Shown piece by piece: positions 35,741 through 46,278 of a stretch of 64,000 nt of DNA; the first letter of the stretch is position 1; each line of letters starts with the position of its first letter. A program made the position numbers and the translations under genes. This DNA is from Lunularia cruciata (taxonomy: Eukaryota > Streptophyta > Marchantiopsida > Lunulariales > Lunulariaceae), in NCBI GenBank assembly GCA_948567375.1, contig OX419758.1:17675001-17739000 (forward strand). Direction: 5' to 3'. Below the pieces are notes generated by a model. It did not search any database and was not told the DNA's origin. It saw only the letters and a list, made by a program, of their open reading frames with translations.

Positions 35741-37052
35741 GTGAAGAAAAATTACCCCTTACCCCGTATGGATGACTTATTTGATCAACTCAATGGTGCA
35801 AGACACTACACCAAACTTGACATACGGAGCGGTTACAATCAAATCCGAATTGGGGAGGAATACATCCACAAAACTGCCTTTCAAACAAGGTATAGCCACT
35901 TCAAGTACCTAGTGATGCCATTTGGCCTCACCAACACACTAGCCACTTTCATGAGTTTGATGAATGATATATTTCATCCATACTTGGATAAATCTATCAC
36001 CATTTTCCTAGATGGCATCATTGTCTATAATAGGACAATGATGGAGCACAAGCAACATTTGCAAGAAGTTCAATAAATTCTACAACAATTCTACATCAAA
36101 TATATGCCAAAATCTCAAAGTGTGAGTTTTGCAAGTCTAAAGTAGACTATCTTAGGCATAGAGTAAGTGTAGAAAGAATCCAAGTGTTAATAGATAAATT
36201 AGAGATCATTCAGAGATGGAGCACTCCAAAGGACCAAACTCAACTCACGAGTTTCTCGGGATTGATGGGGTTTTATTGTCAATTTTTCAAGGACTTCTCC
36301 AAGGTTACACAACCTCTAACAGAACTACTTGGCAAGGAGAAGAAATGGATGTGGAGAATTGCACAAGAATTGACCTTTCAGGAATTGAAAAATGTATTAT
36401 TACATACACCAATCTTGAAATTATATTACCCAAAATGACCAATTTAGTTGGCTATGGATGCACCAAGCATAGCTATACAAGCAGTCCAACAACAAGAGTG
36501 GCATGATGGATGGCACTTAGTTGCATATTTCTCCCAAAAGCTATTATCGGTAGAATGCAACTATCAAACCACCAAACAAGAAGAGTTGGTCATTGTCCTT
36601 GCAACCAAGAATTGGAAGTATTATCTTGGCAAGAAGGCATTTGTAGTGGAGACCTTTAGTCTACCTTGAGACATAAACCATAAACCATAAACCTTAAGTC
36701 TACCTTGAGACATAGAAAGATCTATCTCATTGATAGATTTGGTGGGCAGAGTGGAGACAAAGGTTCAACATAACAATCATATATATGGAAGGCAAGAAGC
36801 AACTAGCAGATGCATTTACCTGAATGCTTATGGCAAAAACTTTGGTGGTAGAGGTCAAGATGAACCCAAAATTTTGGCCAAGAATTCTTGTTGCTACAAA
36901 AATAGATTCATAGATTGTAAGAGCTCAATCATCAAATGGTATCACCAGTACCCAAAGACTCACTTTTTGTGATGGTAAGTTATGGATCCCAGATGACCAA
37001 GACTTTAGAACCACCATCCTAGCATAATGTCATGATTCCACCATTACAAGTC
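35741..37052 (+). pseudogene. Family C RT (palm) and RNase H
   Basis: RT resumes with VKKNYPLPRMDDLFDQLNGA, then TKLDIRSGYNQIRI and MPFGLTNTLATF. The YxDD box is FLDGIIVY, so the second Asp is lost. RNase H near 36440-36670 shows AMDAPSIAIQAVQQQEWHDG. Near 37010 the integrase zinc finger begins with CHDSTITS, where the solo Y LTR interrupts it. A short repeat of ataaacc near 36669-36690 sits between two copies of tctaccttgagacata. Confidence 0.8.
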
Positions 37053-37741
37053 TATAACACCCATTTGTGTATGTATGTGCTATTGTGATATTTAGTTTGG
37101 TATTATAAGTAATTGAGAGATATTATTTATATAAAGATAAATGATAGTTCTACATTAGTCATGATTAGCTAAAGTTATTCATAGTTAAGATAGAAGGACC
37201 TCACTTTAGAGGAGTGGAAAAGATGAGCATCATTATTTTGGATTCTAGTGTGTTGACTTAGTATTATTCTTAGGTGTTTGGCTTTGAGGAAAAAGTTGAG
37301 AACTCTTGGACCCACAAGCCTTTTTGTTTTGGATTTTTCTATAGTCCAAGGATAGCCCATGTGAAGGAATCCTTGACTTAGTGGTTGGGTCAAGATAAGA
37401 CCACATGCTTAGGAGAATATTCCCATGAGTATAGATATTCCTTTAGCTTTTTGAATTTATTTGACTTTTAGCATAATAACTTGAGTTACTCCAATAATTA
37501 ATAACTTTGGTGCATAACTATTTCACAAGTATATAAACTAGGAGTGAGGAGGTACTCATCATCCTTTCATTTGCAACTATCTCCCTCTCATTGAATTCTC
37601 TAGTGAGCAATGGTTTGAGCCTTGGAGTGTTAGCCTTGAAGGAGTTTGATGGAGTTGGGGTTCTTTGCCTTCTTAGTCCATGGTGCGTTACCATAATAGC
37701 CATTAGAGGTTCATCCTAAGTGAAAGACAAGCCAAATCACA
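37053..37741 (+). repeat. Solo Y LTR inside family C integrase
   Basis: This family Y LTR (689 bp) lies opposite in direction to the copy at 40468. It is flanked by the 4-bp duplication agtc (37049-37052 and 37742-37745). The element's terminal TG is TA. Removing LTR plus duplication gives ITSHVGVDKTL in frame. Confidence 0.88.
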
Positions 37742-38960
37742 AGTCATGTTGGCGTGGATAAGACTTTGGATGCAACAAAATGCCATTACTATTGGCTCAA
37801 GATGAGCAATGATGTGATGGAGTATCTTTGAAGCTGCCTACTCTATCAAGAGAATAAAGATTATAATCAAGCTCCCACATGACTCCTTCAACCTTTCCTA
37901 CTCCTACTTAATGATGGGAATAGGTAAGCATAGATCTAGTTTGTGAATTGCCCAAGATCCCCTCTTGTTTGACTCCATTGTAGTCTTTGTTGATACTCTT
38001 AGCAAAATTATTCATGTGCATCCTACCACCAAGGATATGACCACTTTACAATTAGCTCAATTGTACTTAGATGTAATCTTTTCTCACCATAGGCTATCTC
38101 AAGTACTCATCATTGACAGAGGCACTCAATTCACCAGTTTGTTTTGAAGAGCACTCTTTTCAGAATCAAATTAGCCATGTCCATGGCTTACCATCTATAA
38201 ACCAATAGACAATTAGAGCAATCTGATTGCACTATTGAAGACATGCTTTGGAGCTTCATCCTAGAGGAGCAAGAAAGGTGGGACACCTTACTCCCATTGG
38301 TAGAATTTGTGTACAACAATCCAATGAATGCATCCACACATACCATACCATTCTTCCTGATGTATGGAGAGCATCCTTTCATACCTTTGAGCTTGATGAA
38401 TACCCCCGATGGATACCAAGGTGGATATTGTCAATACTTTTGTTTCCAAAATCCAACAAAGAGTGGAGAATGCCAAAAATAGATTGCAAATTGTCCAAAA
38501 TTGACAAAAATAGTATGTAGATGCACATAGCCAACACTTGTAGTTCAATGTTGAGGATCAAGTCTGGCTGTCAACAACCAACCTCACATTAGTTGGTTCT
38601 CACAAGCTCAGACCTCATTTTGTTAGGCCTTTTCCAATCCTTCATCAAATTGGAGCAATGGCCTATCACCTAGAGCTACCACTACACATGAAGATTCATC
38701 TAGTATTTCATATGTCCTTACTATGCAAATATCCAACCTTACTGCCACAAGAAATTTGACCTTGCACAACACTCATTGATGATAGGGAGGAATATGAAGT
38801 CAAACTTATTCTCCAAAAATGCATCCGTGGTACTCGCCACCCATGTGTGGAATATCTTGTACATTAGAAATTGTACCCACTATATGAGGCAACATGAGAG
38901 CCAGCAACCAATTTGACCAATGCTCTTGTGTTAGTGAAATCTTTTGAGCAACAACTTCAC
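37742..38960 (+). pseudogene. Family C integrase and chromodomain
   Basis: The zinc finger continues with HVGVDKTLDATKCHYYW. The core reads VVFVDTLSKIIHVHPTTKD and VLIIDRGTQFTSLF, then the segment with the catalytic Glu (RQLEQSDCTIEDML) and PLVEFVYNNPMNASTHTIPF. A chromodomain follows near 38770-38940, reading YEVKLILQKCIRG and EAT*EPATNLTNALVLVKSF, with a Trp codon turned to TGA. Chromodomains bind methylated histone H3 and steer integration to heterochromatin. The frame has several stops. Confidence 0.85.
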
Positions 38961-38992
38961 AACACGGACATTGTGTCTTAAAAGGGAAGAGG

Positions 38993-39747
38993 TTTATAAA
39001 ACCAATAGCTAGATATATTATCTAGGGATGAAAATTGACTTGGTAACATCTTGAAGGATTTTAGGTATGATGTGCTAGTCAGATCAGATAGAAGTATCAC
39101 AAAAAGAGCACTTCTACAAATAGAGCACAAGCCAAAAATAGCTTGTAATACCAATAGCTAGACATATAATCTAGAGGTGAAAATTGGATTGTTAACATCT
39201 GGGAGGATGTTATAGATAATAGACTAAATAGATTAGATAGAGATATCACCAAGACAATACTTCTATTAATAGGGTAGGAGCCAAGAACAGCCTAAAAACT
39301 TCAATCAATTTTGGAGGCCTAAACGGATGAATTAGACCTTAAAAATATGCAAACTCTTCCTCCTCCCCCCCCCCCCCATGGAGGAAAGGTTGGGCTTTCT
39401 TCACCCCAAGATTGTCTCATTGAGAGCTTTCCAACGATACCTCACCCATGGGATTTGGAGATTCCTACATGAAGATTCACTAAAGATTCCAACTGGTCAA
39501 AGATAGTTTGACCAACCAGATAGGATCAGAACTGACATGTCACCCATGCATGCAACTAGTCTAAGGGTAGAGCTCATTGACATGTCACAAATCTATGTAT
39601 CTAATCCAAGGGTGGAGCTTCTTTTGGGGAAGTCTTCCTTGCTATATATAATCAAGGTGCTCCTTTGGGGCATCAAAGGATTCAATGTGAAGCTTGTGTT
39701 TCTTCTCCTATGTTCCTCTTAAGGTCTCTTATTCATGGAAGATTACA
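38993..39747 (+). repeat. 3' LTR of family C
   Basis: It follows the purine tract aaaagggaagagg and ends GGAAGATTACA. The internal duplication restarts at about 39144. A run of 13 C lies at 39365-39377. Confidence 0.75.
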
Positions 39748-40467
39748 CTTCCTTGATGGATTGACAATTTTAGTATAAGTTACATTCTTTCTTAGTTGCT
39801 CGTCCATATCTTATGCCACTAGATCACGTCTTTGCTTTTTCTTTGGCAAGGGTGCATGCTCTTGGATCCTAGCTCAATTTATACAATAGGGCATTTGGAT
39901 TTACACTAGCTAATTTTTCTATAGCAATGAGGTTCCATCTAGTTTTGGTCCATCCTTTTGTATTTTCATTACTCACTTGTGAGTGTGTTTCTACATTAGA
40001 TGTAACGGTGGTTCATATGACACGGTGTCCTTTTGGAGATCATAGGATAGTTATCCATGATGCTATCAAGGATATAGTGTTTGCTATGGCACAAGAGAGT
40101 GGAAACTTTGCTTGGAGGGAGTGGTTGTAAACTTTGTAGACAACATGACTCAAGGTAGACTTATACTTGGTCCGAGATGATCAGGTGATAATAGTGGATA
40201 TTGTGGTTATGGACTCTACACTTGATGTAGTTTGGAGGGAGTGACCACTTATCCTCCTAGATAGGTGACAAGCAGAGCACTAGCAAGCAACGTCTCCAAG
40301 CATAGGGGTATGAAACAAGGTCATTTCTTTGTTTCTCTAGACTTGAAGAGCTATAGATGCTATCTCTGATACATTTTTCAAGGAGTGCACAAGAGTCTAT
40401 TGTTCTAGATCTCAAGGGGTACCACTCTCACCTTCATATATCATAACACTTTAGACAACTTGTGTCC
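39748..40467. other. Unassigned DNA between two elements
   Basis: A 67-codon plus-strand frame at 39927-40130 contains CECVSTL, CPFGDHRIVIHDAIKDIVF, spaced a little like the Cys/His tail of some non-LTR reverse transcriptases. This is too short to call. The sequence continues to the right of the young Y element at 48292. Confidence 0.35.
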
Positions 40468-41146
40468 TGTGGGCCGGCCTGTCTCTCACTCAGGATGAAC
40501 CTCTGATGGCTATTATGGTAGCGCACCATGGACTAAGAAGGCAAGGAACCCCAACTCCATCATACTCCTCCAAGGCTAACACTCCAAGACTCAAGACATT
40601 GCTCACTAGAGAACTCAATGAGAGAGAGATAGTTGCAAATGAAAGGATGATGAGTACCTCCTCACTCCTTGTTTATATACTTGTGAAATAGTTACGTACC
40701 AAAGTTACTAATTACCGTAGTAACTCAAGTTACTAGACTAAAAGTCAAGTAAAGTCAAAAAGTAGAAAGGAATATCCATTCACATGGGCATATTCCCCTT
40801 ATCTTGACCCAACCACTAAAGCAAGGATTCCTTCACATGGGCTATCCTTGGACTAAAGAAGAATCCAAAACAAAAAGGCTTGCGGGCCCAAGAGTTCTCA
40901 ACTCTTTCCCCAAAGCCAAACACCTAGGAATAATACCAAGTCAACACACTAAAATCCAAAATAGTGGTGCTCATCTTTCCTACTTCCTCTAAAGTAAGGT
41001 CCCATCTATCTTAGCTATGACTAACTTTAGCTAACCATGACTAATATAGAACCATCCTTTATCTCTATATAAATAATATCTCTTAAGTACTTGTAATACC
41101 AAGCTAAATATCACAATACCACACACATGCACAAATGGGTGTTACA
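40468..41146 (-). repeat. 3' LTR of young Y element
   Basis: On the plus strand it begins TGTGGGCCGGCCTG and ends AATGGGTGTTACA. No difference from the LTR at 47613-48291 was found by eye. Confidence 0.95.
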
Positions 41147-41158
41147 TTTACCCCCGGA
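41147..41158 (-). promoter_or_regulatory. Polypurine tract of young Y element
   Basis: The minus strand reads tccgggggtaaa directly before the 3' LTR, about 40 bp after the gag-pol stop. Confidence 0.75.
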
Positions 41159-41194
41159 CTAAGTTTTCACTTTGTCCTCAAAGTGAAGGTCTCT

Positions 41195-44100
41195 CTACCT
41201 TCTATGGTACATCTTTAACTTATCATGGTTAATCCTATCAAAGTGTCTTCCTCCCAACTCCTTGAGATCATAAGTGTAATTTCCCCACACCTTCTCTACT
41301 ATGAAAGGTCCAAAGTACTTAGGCAAAAACTTCTTTTGTACTCTCTTGAATCGAATGGAATCAAACAACATTACCCAATCACCTTCTTTGAAAGGCTCCA
41401 CCTTCTTCTTGCCTTGCCTCTTGTCATAGCTCTCCTTTTGTTTCCTTTGGGCTTGCTCCACTCGAACCATAGCAACTGCTCTTGCCTCTTCCAACTCCAT
41501 GAGTTGATCCTTCCTTGACTTCTCTGCATCACTTCCTTGTGCTTTCTTCAATCTCCTATGAATGCTTTGGAAGGTAGGAAGATCAAAGTGAATAGGTAAG
41601 GTAGACTCAATACCATACACCAATTGGAATGGAGAATATCCAGTGGAAGTCTTCATGGTTGTCCTATACTCCCACAAAACTGCATGAATCCTCTTGTCCC
41701 AATGATGTTTAGCCCCCTCCATTTCTGCATCTTTGGCCAACATCATGCACAAGGTCTGATTGGTTCTCTCTGCCAAGCCATTGGAATTTGGCTTATAGGA
41801 TGTAGTTACTCTATGTGTGATAGAGAAATGTTGTAGCATGGCTGTAGTAATGCTTCCTGTAAACTCTCCTCCTCTATCAGAAACCAACTCCAAAGGGCAT
41901 CCAAACCTAGTGATAATGCGTTCATAAAGAAATCTACCCACTTCATCTTCATTCTTGTCCCTCAATGGTCTAGCCTCAACCCACTTGGTAAGGTAATCAG
42001 TAACTACCACAATGTACCGATTGTTCCTTGGGGTTCTATTGAGAGGTCCTACAAAATCAATTCCCCACTTCTCAAAGGGTCCTAGCAATGGAATTGATCT
42101 AAGTGGTGGAGTGGATGTAGACTTTCTAGCAAAAGCTTGACAAACATGACAAGTTTTGCAATAATCAAGACAATCCTTGAAAATCCCTCTCCAATGGTAA
42201 CCTGCATCTAGAATCTTGAAAGCAGTCACCTTTCCTGCAAAGTGTCCTCCACATACTAAACCTTCATGAAACTCCTTTATGAGTAGGATAGACTCTTCCT
42301 TACCCACTGCTCTTCGAAGTAGACCATCTGCTCCTTGGTGAAAAAGAATATCATCCACCATTGTGTAAGGTCTAGATCTTGCTGCAAGGGCCTTCCTCTC
42401 CCTAGCATGCATCCCTTCTGGATAGTTACCTCTTGTCACAAAATCCACAATCTCCTTGTACTCCATTGGAACCTCTTGAGTGACTGAGATTGTCATGAGC
42501 TCCTCATCCGGGAAGGAATCATCTACTGGCTCATCTCCATCATGATCATAGGCTCTAGATAACAAATCAGCATTTGCATGTTTCTTTCCTGGCCTATCCT
42601 CAATTGTGTAGTCATACTCAGACAAGAGAATCATCCACCTTGCTAGTCTCCCTTCAACATTAGGCTTGTTGAAGATGTACTTCAAAGCCTTGTGATCCGT
42701 GACAATTGTGGCCTTCCCTCCAATCAAGTAGTGTCTAAACTTCTTGAGACCAAAGATCACTGCCAACCCTTCTCTCTCTGTGACAGAGTAGTTCTTCTCT
42801 ACTGAAACCATCTGCCTACTAGCATAAGCTATTGGATGATCATGCCCATCTTGGTCTAATTGACTAAGAGTGCATCCTATAGCTACATTAGAAGCATCAG
42901 TGTAGAGGATGAAAGGCTTACTCCAATCAGGTTTAGCAAGAATTGGAGCTACAACAAGGGATTGCTTGAGCTCCTCAAAAGCTTTGAGAGCCTCCTTGTC
43001 TTCCAAAATCACCATGTAATCTACACCCTTCTTCATGTAGATGGTCAATGCATAAGCCTTGTTGGAAAATGAGAAGATGAACCTCCTATAGTACCCAACC
43101 ATTCCCAAGAATTGGCGTAACTTTGTCAAGCTTGAAGGGAATGGAAGGTCTGAGATTTTCCTCACCTTCTCAGGATCAACTGCTATTCCATCCTTGGAGA
43201 TGATGTGCCCCAAAAGTAGACCTTCTTCACATCCAAAAATGCACTTCTCTGGGTTGAGTGATGCATTTGCCTCATCCAAGCATTGCAAGACTTTGATTAG
43301 GTGCTCAAAGTGCTCCTCCTTGCTCCCATAGACACAAAAGTCATCAATGAAATCTCTCACAAATTTCCCAATGAAAGGTTCAAATACCTTGTTCATGAAC
43401 CGTTGGAATGTGGCTGGAGCATTGCAAAGCCCAAAAGGCATGACCTTGAAAGCGTAAGTTCCCCAAGGTGTGGTGAATGTGGTGAGTTGTTGATGCTCTG
43501 GTGCAATCTTGATTTGGTTATATCCACTATAACCATCTCCAAAACTGTACCTCTCATGACCTGCAACCTCCTCCAAGATCTCATCAATGAATGGCAATGG
43601 GTAGTAGTCCTTCTTGGTAACAGCATTGAGCTTCTTGTAATCCACACATACCCGAAGCTTGCCATTCTTTTTCTTCACAATGACAATTGGAGACACCCAT
43701 TCTGAATTCTCCACCTCAAAGATAAATCCAGCCTCCTTGAGCTTATCAATCTCCTCCTTCACAACCAAAGATATTGGTGGGCTAATGCGACGTTGCTTTT
43801 GGCGGATTGGTCTTGCATGTGACTCCACCTCTATCTTGTGCTCCTCCAAGGTGACTTCCTTCAAATCCTTGTAACTAAAAGCAAACACATGGATGAACTT
43901 GCGGAAAATCTCCTCAAATCTCACCTTCTCCTCCTTGGTAACATTTGGGCCATACTTGAGGGTAGATAACCTTCTCTCTACCTCCTCAAGTGTCAATGGT
44001 GATTTATCTGGGTCCTTCAAAACCTCTGGCTTAGGTGCAAAATCCATAGCACACAAGGGATACACATCTGAATCAGATTCAGATTCATCCTCCTCCGTGG

Positions 44101-46021
44101 AAGTCTCCTCTTCCATGCTTGTGTCCACACCTGAAGCTCCTTCTTCAGAATCTGATTCCCAATAATCAGAAGATGGGGTATCTGAATGTGAAGTGTTGGT
44201 GGTGTTAGTCACAGGAACAGTGACTCTATGGTTTGATGGCCCAATCCTTAAGTACCCTTTGTGCCATCGATCAGTTGTGCGTGCTGCTCTCAACCATGGC
44301 CTCCCAAGAAGTAAGTCATAGCTTGAATCCTTCAAGACTTGGAAAGTCATGAGATTTTGAACTCCCATAACTGAAACTACCACCTTATCCATCACTCCTA
44401 CTGGTCGAACTTGTTGCTTGTTTGCCATGCTCACCACAAATGTTGAAGCTCTTGAGGGTATCATACCCAACTTCTTCATCAACCTTTCTGACATGGCATT
44501 CACTGCTGATCCTCCATCAACCAATGCATCCTTGATGTTGTGACCATTCACTCTCACATCAATCTTGGAGGCATATTCACAAGCTTCCCATGGTGCTGGC
44601 TTGGCATCCACCACCCCCATTGATATTGGAACTTTTGCCTTCTTCTTCTTCTTGCTCCTTGTAGAACTCAAACCACCTCTAAGCTCCTTTCTCAAGGTAG
44701 GGTTCAAAGCAATTAATTGGCCCACTGTGATGTTAGCCTTGTGACTACCAACATCCTCCAACACATTGTAGTTCCATTGTTGCTTGGAGATCAAGAAGTC
44801 CTCCATCCCCAACTTCTTCCTTGGAGTCTTTGTTGTTGATGGTGTTGAGGTGCGAGTGCTCCTAGTAGACATAGGAGTATCCTTGCTTGAAGTAAATCCT
44901 TGAGAAGAGTGAACATCCTCTGCAAAACGAGCTCTCTTCTTCTCTTGTGCCAAAAGCTCCAAATTAGGACCCTTGGAGTTTGAGCACTCTCCCTTCTCAT
45001 ACTTGCTCTCAACCACATCTATGGATGCTATCCCCTTACCTTTGTTGGGATTAGGAGCCACTTGGGTTTCACTACCTCCCTCTTTCCCTCTATTGGCTCC
45101 CTCATAACCCCTTCCTCCATGGTAAGTGGAATTTGGGCAATTCCTTTGGATATGGCCTCTTCCCCCACAACCAAAACAATTTCTATCATTGAAATTGTTG
45201 GCTGGTTGGCCTCCTCTATATGGATGGTTTCCATAACTCCTAGGCCCTCTCCCTACATTCTGATCCACCTCTCTCTTCTCCCATAATTGCACCACATTGA
45301 TCTTGAGATCCGCAAGTTGTTCTGTGATGGTTTGGAGTGGATCTTTTGGTGGAGGTGCAAGAACTGGAGCAACTACTACTTGTGGTGCAACCCTTGTCAC
45401 CAAAGTATCAGAAGTTCCACCATACTTGTAGCCTTGAGGAGGATGCACAACCTCCTTCACCACCAAATCACTCTCATCCCCTTCCAAACTCTCCTCCATA
45501 CGAATTGCGATCTTGATAGCTTCAACCTTGGAAGAAGGTTTCTCATATCTCACCTTGCTTCTAATTTGTGGTCTCAATCCTCCCACAAAATTCTTGGTGA
45601 GCATGGCCCCTATGCCAATCATTGTAGTCTCCACATCATCCCCACCCTTCCTCAACACTATGCGAAATCTGGACTCCAATTTTTCCACTCTTTCCACATA
45701 GACTCTCACTTTCTCTCCATCTCCTTGCTTGAGAAATGTAACCTCACTCATCAATCTCTCATAACTCTCATCAGGAAGAAAGTTCTCAATGAGTGCTGAA
45801 GTCAAAGTCTCCCAAGACTCCTCTTCCCCCTCTCTCCTCTCTCTCTTTTGGTATTCTGACTCATACCATGTAAGTGCTGCATCCTCAAAGAAATCTGGTA
45901 ATAATGAGGCCCACTCATTCTTCCTCCTCTCATTGTTTCCTATGCAAGCTCTCTTGAAGTCTCTCACAAAGGCCTCCACATCTTCTCCATCCTTGCCAAA
46001 GAAAACCGGAAGTTTCCCCAT
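41195..46021 (-). CDS. Gag-Pol polyprotein of family Y (1608 aa)
   Basis: This single open frame has Gag capsid at residues 1 to about 200, and a CCHC knuckle at about 281-294 (CFGCGGRGHIQRNC) that binds the element RNA. The protease near 500 reads ALVDGGSAVNAMS, D-G-G instead of the usual D-S/T-G. RT spans about 750-930 with LRVCVDYKKLNAVTKKDYYP, MPFGLCNAPATF and active site FIDDFCVYG. RNase H near 1035 has LYTDASNVAIG. The integrase has an HHCC finger (HEGLVCGGHF, then CKTCHVC) at about 1250-1290, and a D,D,E core with IDFVGPL, SDRGGEFTG and NGLAERTN at about 1320-1420. The C-terminus ends DRINHDKLKMYHRR without a chromodomain. All catalytic residues are present. Gag and Pol share one frame, so cleavage rather than frameshifting must separate them. 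Confidence 0.97.
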   Translation of the reverse strand: MGKLPVFFGKDGEDVEAFVRDFKRACIGNNERRKNEWASLLPDFFEDAALTWYESEYQKRERREGEEESWETLTSALIENFLPDESYERLMSEVTFLKQGDGEKVRVYVERVEKLESRFRIVLRKGGDDVETTMIGIGAMLTKNFVGGLRPQIRSKVRYEKPSSKVEAIKIAIRMEESLEGDESDLVVKEVVHPPQGYKYGGTSDTLVTRVAPQVVVAPVLAPPPKDPLQTITEQLADLKINVVQLWEKREVDQNVGRGPRSYGNHPYRGGQPANNFNDRNCFGCGGRGHIQRNCPNSTYHGGRGYEGANRGKEGGSETQVAPNPNKGKGIASIDVVESKYEKGECSNSKGPNLELLAQEKKRARFAEDVHSSQGFTSSKDTPMSTRSTRTSTPSTTKTPRKKLGMEDFLISKQQWNYNVLEDVGSHKANITVGQLIALNPTLRKELRGGLSSTRSKKKKKAKVPISMGVVDAKPAPWEACEYASKIDVRVNGHNIKDALVDGGSAVNAMSERLMKKLGMIPSRASTFVVSMANKQQVRPVGVMDKVVVSVMGVQNLMTFQVLKDSSYDLLLGRPWLRAARTTDRWHKGYLRIGPSNHRVTVPVTNTTNTSHSDTPSSDYWESDSEEGASGVDTSMEEETSTEEDESESDSDVYPLCAMDFAPKPEVLKDPDKSPLTLEEVERRLSTLKYGPNVTKEEKVRFEEIFRKFIHVFAFSYKDLKEVTLEEHKIEVESHARPIRQKQRRISPPISLVVKEEIDKLKEAGFIFEVENSEWVSPIVIVKKKNGKLRVCVDYKKLNAVTKKDYYPLPFIDEILEEVAGHERYSFGDGYSGYNQIKIAPEHQQLTTFTTPWGTYAFKVMPFGLCNAPATFQRFMNKVFEPFIGKFVRDFIDDFCVYGSKEEHFEHLIKVLQCLDEANASLNPEKCIFGCEEGLLLGHIISKDGIAVDPEKVRKISDLPFPSSLTKLRQFLGMVGYYRRFIFSFSNKAYALTIYMKKGVDYMVILEDKEALKAFEELKQSLVVAPILAKPDWSKPFILYTDASNVAIGCTLSQLDQDGHDHPIAYASRQMVSVEKNYSVTEREGLAVIFGLKKFRHYLIGGKATIVTDHKALKYIFNKPNVEGRLARWMILLSEYDYTIEDRPGKKHANADLLSRAYDHDGDEPVDDSFPDEELMTISVTQEVPMEYKEIVDFVTRGNYPEGMHARERKALAARSRPYTMVDDILFHQGADGLLRRAVGKEESILLIKEFHEGLVCGGHFAGKVTAFKILDAGYHWRGIFKDCLDYCKTCHVCQAFARKSTSTPPLRSIPLLGPFEKWGIDFVGPLNRTPRNNRYIVVVTDYLTKWVEARPLRDKNEDEVGRFLYERIITRFGCPLELVSDRGGEFTGSITTAMLQHFSITHRVTTSYKPNSNGLAERTNQTLCMMLAKDAEMEGAKHHWDKRIHAVLWEYRTTMKTSTGYSPFQLVYGIESTLPIHFDLPTFQSIHRRLKKAQGSDAEKSRKDQLMELEEARAVAMVRVEQAQRKQKESYDKRQGKKKVEPFKEGDWVMLFDSIRFKRVQKKFLPKYFGPFIVEKVWGNYTYDLKELGGRHFDRINHDKLKMYHRR

Positions 46022-46035
46022 CTTAACCCCTCACT

Positions 46036-46115
46036 ATCTTTCTTTTCTCTCAATTTTTTTTATTTTATTTTTTTTATTTTTTTTTCTCTTTTCTTTTCTC
46101 TCACTCTATTACTAA
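46036..46115 (-). promoter_or_regulatory. A-rich purine tract before gag-pol
   Basis: On the minus strand the leader just upstream of the gag-pol ATG is almost pure A and G for about 70 nt (gagagaaaagaaaagagaaa, then runs of A broken by single T). It lies between the leader frame and gag-pol. It could help ribosomes start at the downstream ATG or act as an extra plus-strand primer; both ideas are inference. Confidence 0.5.
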
Positions 46116-46278
46116 TAGAGTATATACATGACTAACACCATCTGAGAATAATCCACTCTAGGGAACACAAAAGGTTCAGGTTGCTCCAAGATTTCTATAG
46201 CAACATCAAATCCTAGAGTGCATATTAATCTAACTCTCATGGATAGTTTATCCATAAGTTGAAAGATTATCTCCATCA

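Larger units (their letters stand above)
26746..39747 (+). mobile_element. Old Ty3 chromovirus (family C), host of three nested insertions
   Basis: It has diverged LTRs at 26746-27493 and 38993-39747, a primer binding site after the 5' LTR, decayed gag with a knuckle near 29030, protease, RT, RNase H, integrase and a C-terminal chromodomain. It is interrupted by a solo H LTR (29662-30058), a complete H element (30196-35740) and a solo Y LTR (37053-37741). Without the insertions and their duplications it would be about 6 kb. No target-site duplication is visible at its outer ends, which suits its age or an imprecise 5' border. Confidence 0.85.

Noticed and set aside
36669-36690. Telomere-like ataaacc repeats
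   Set aside because: Only three units of a variant, not TTTAGGG, inside an RNase H relic between two copies of a short coding phrase; probably local repair filler.
39365-39377. Run of 13 C
   Set aside because: Simple homopolymer slippage inside an LTR; possible sequencing error, no function suggested.
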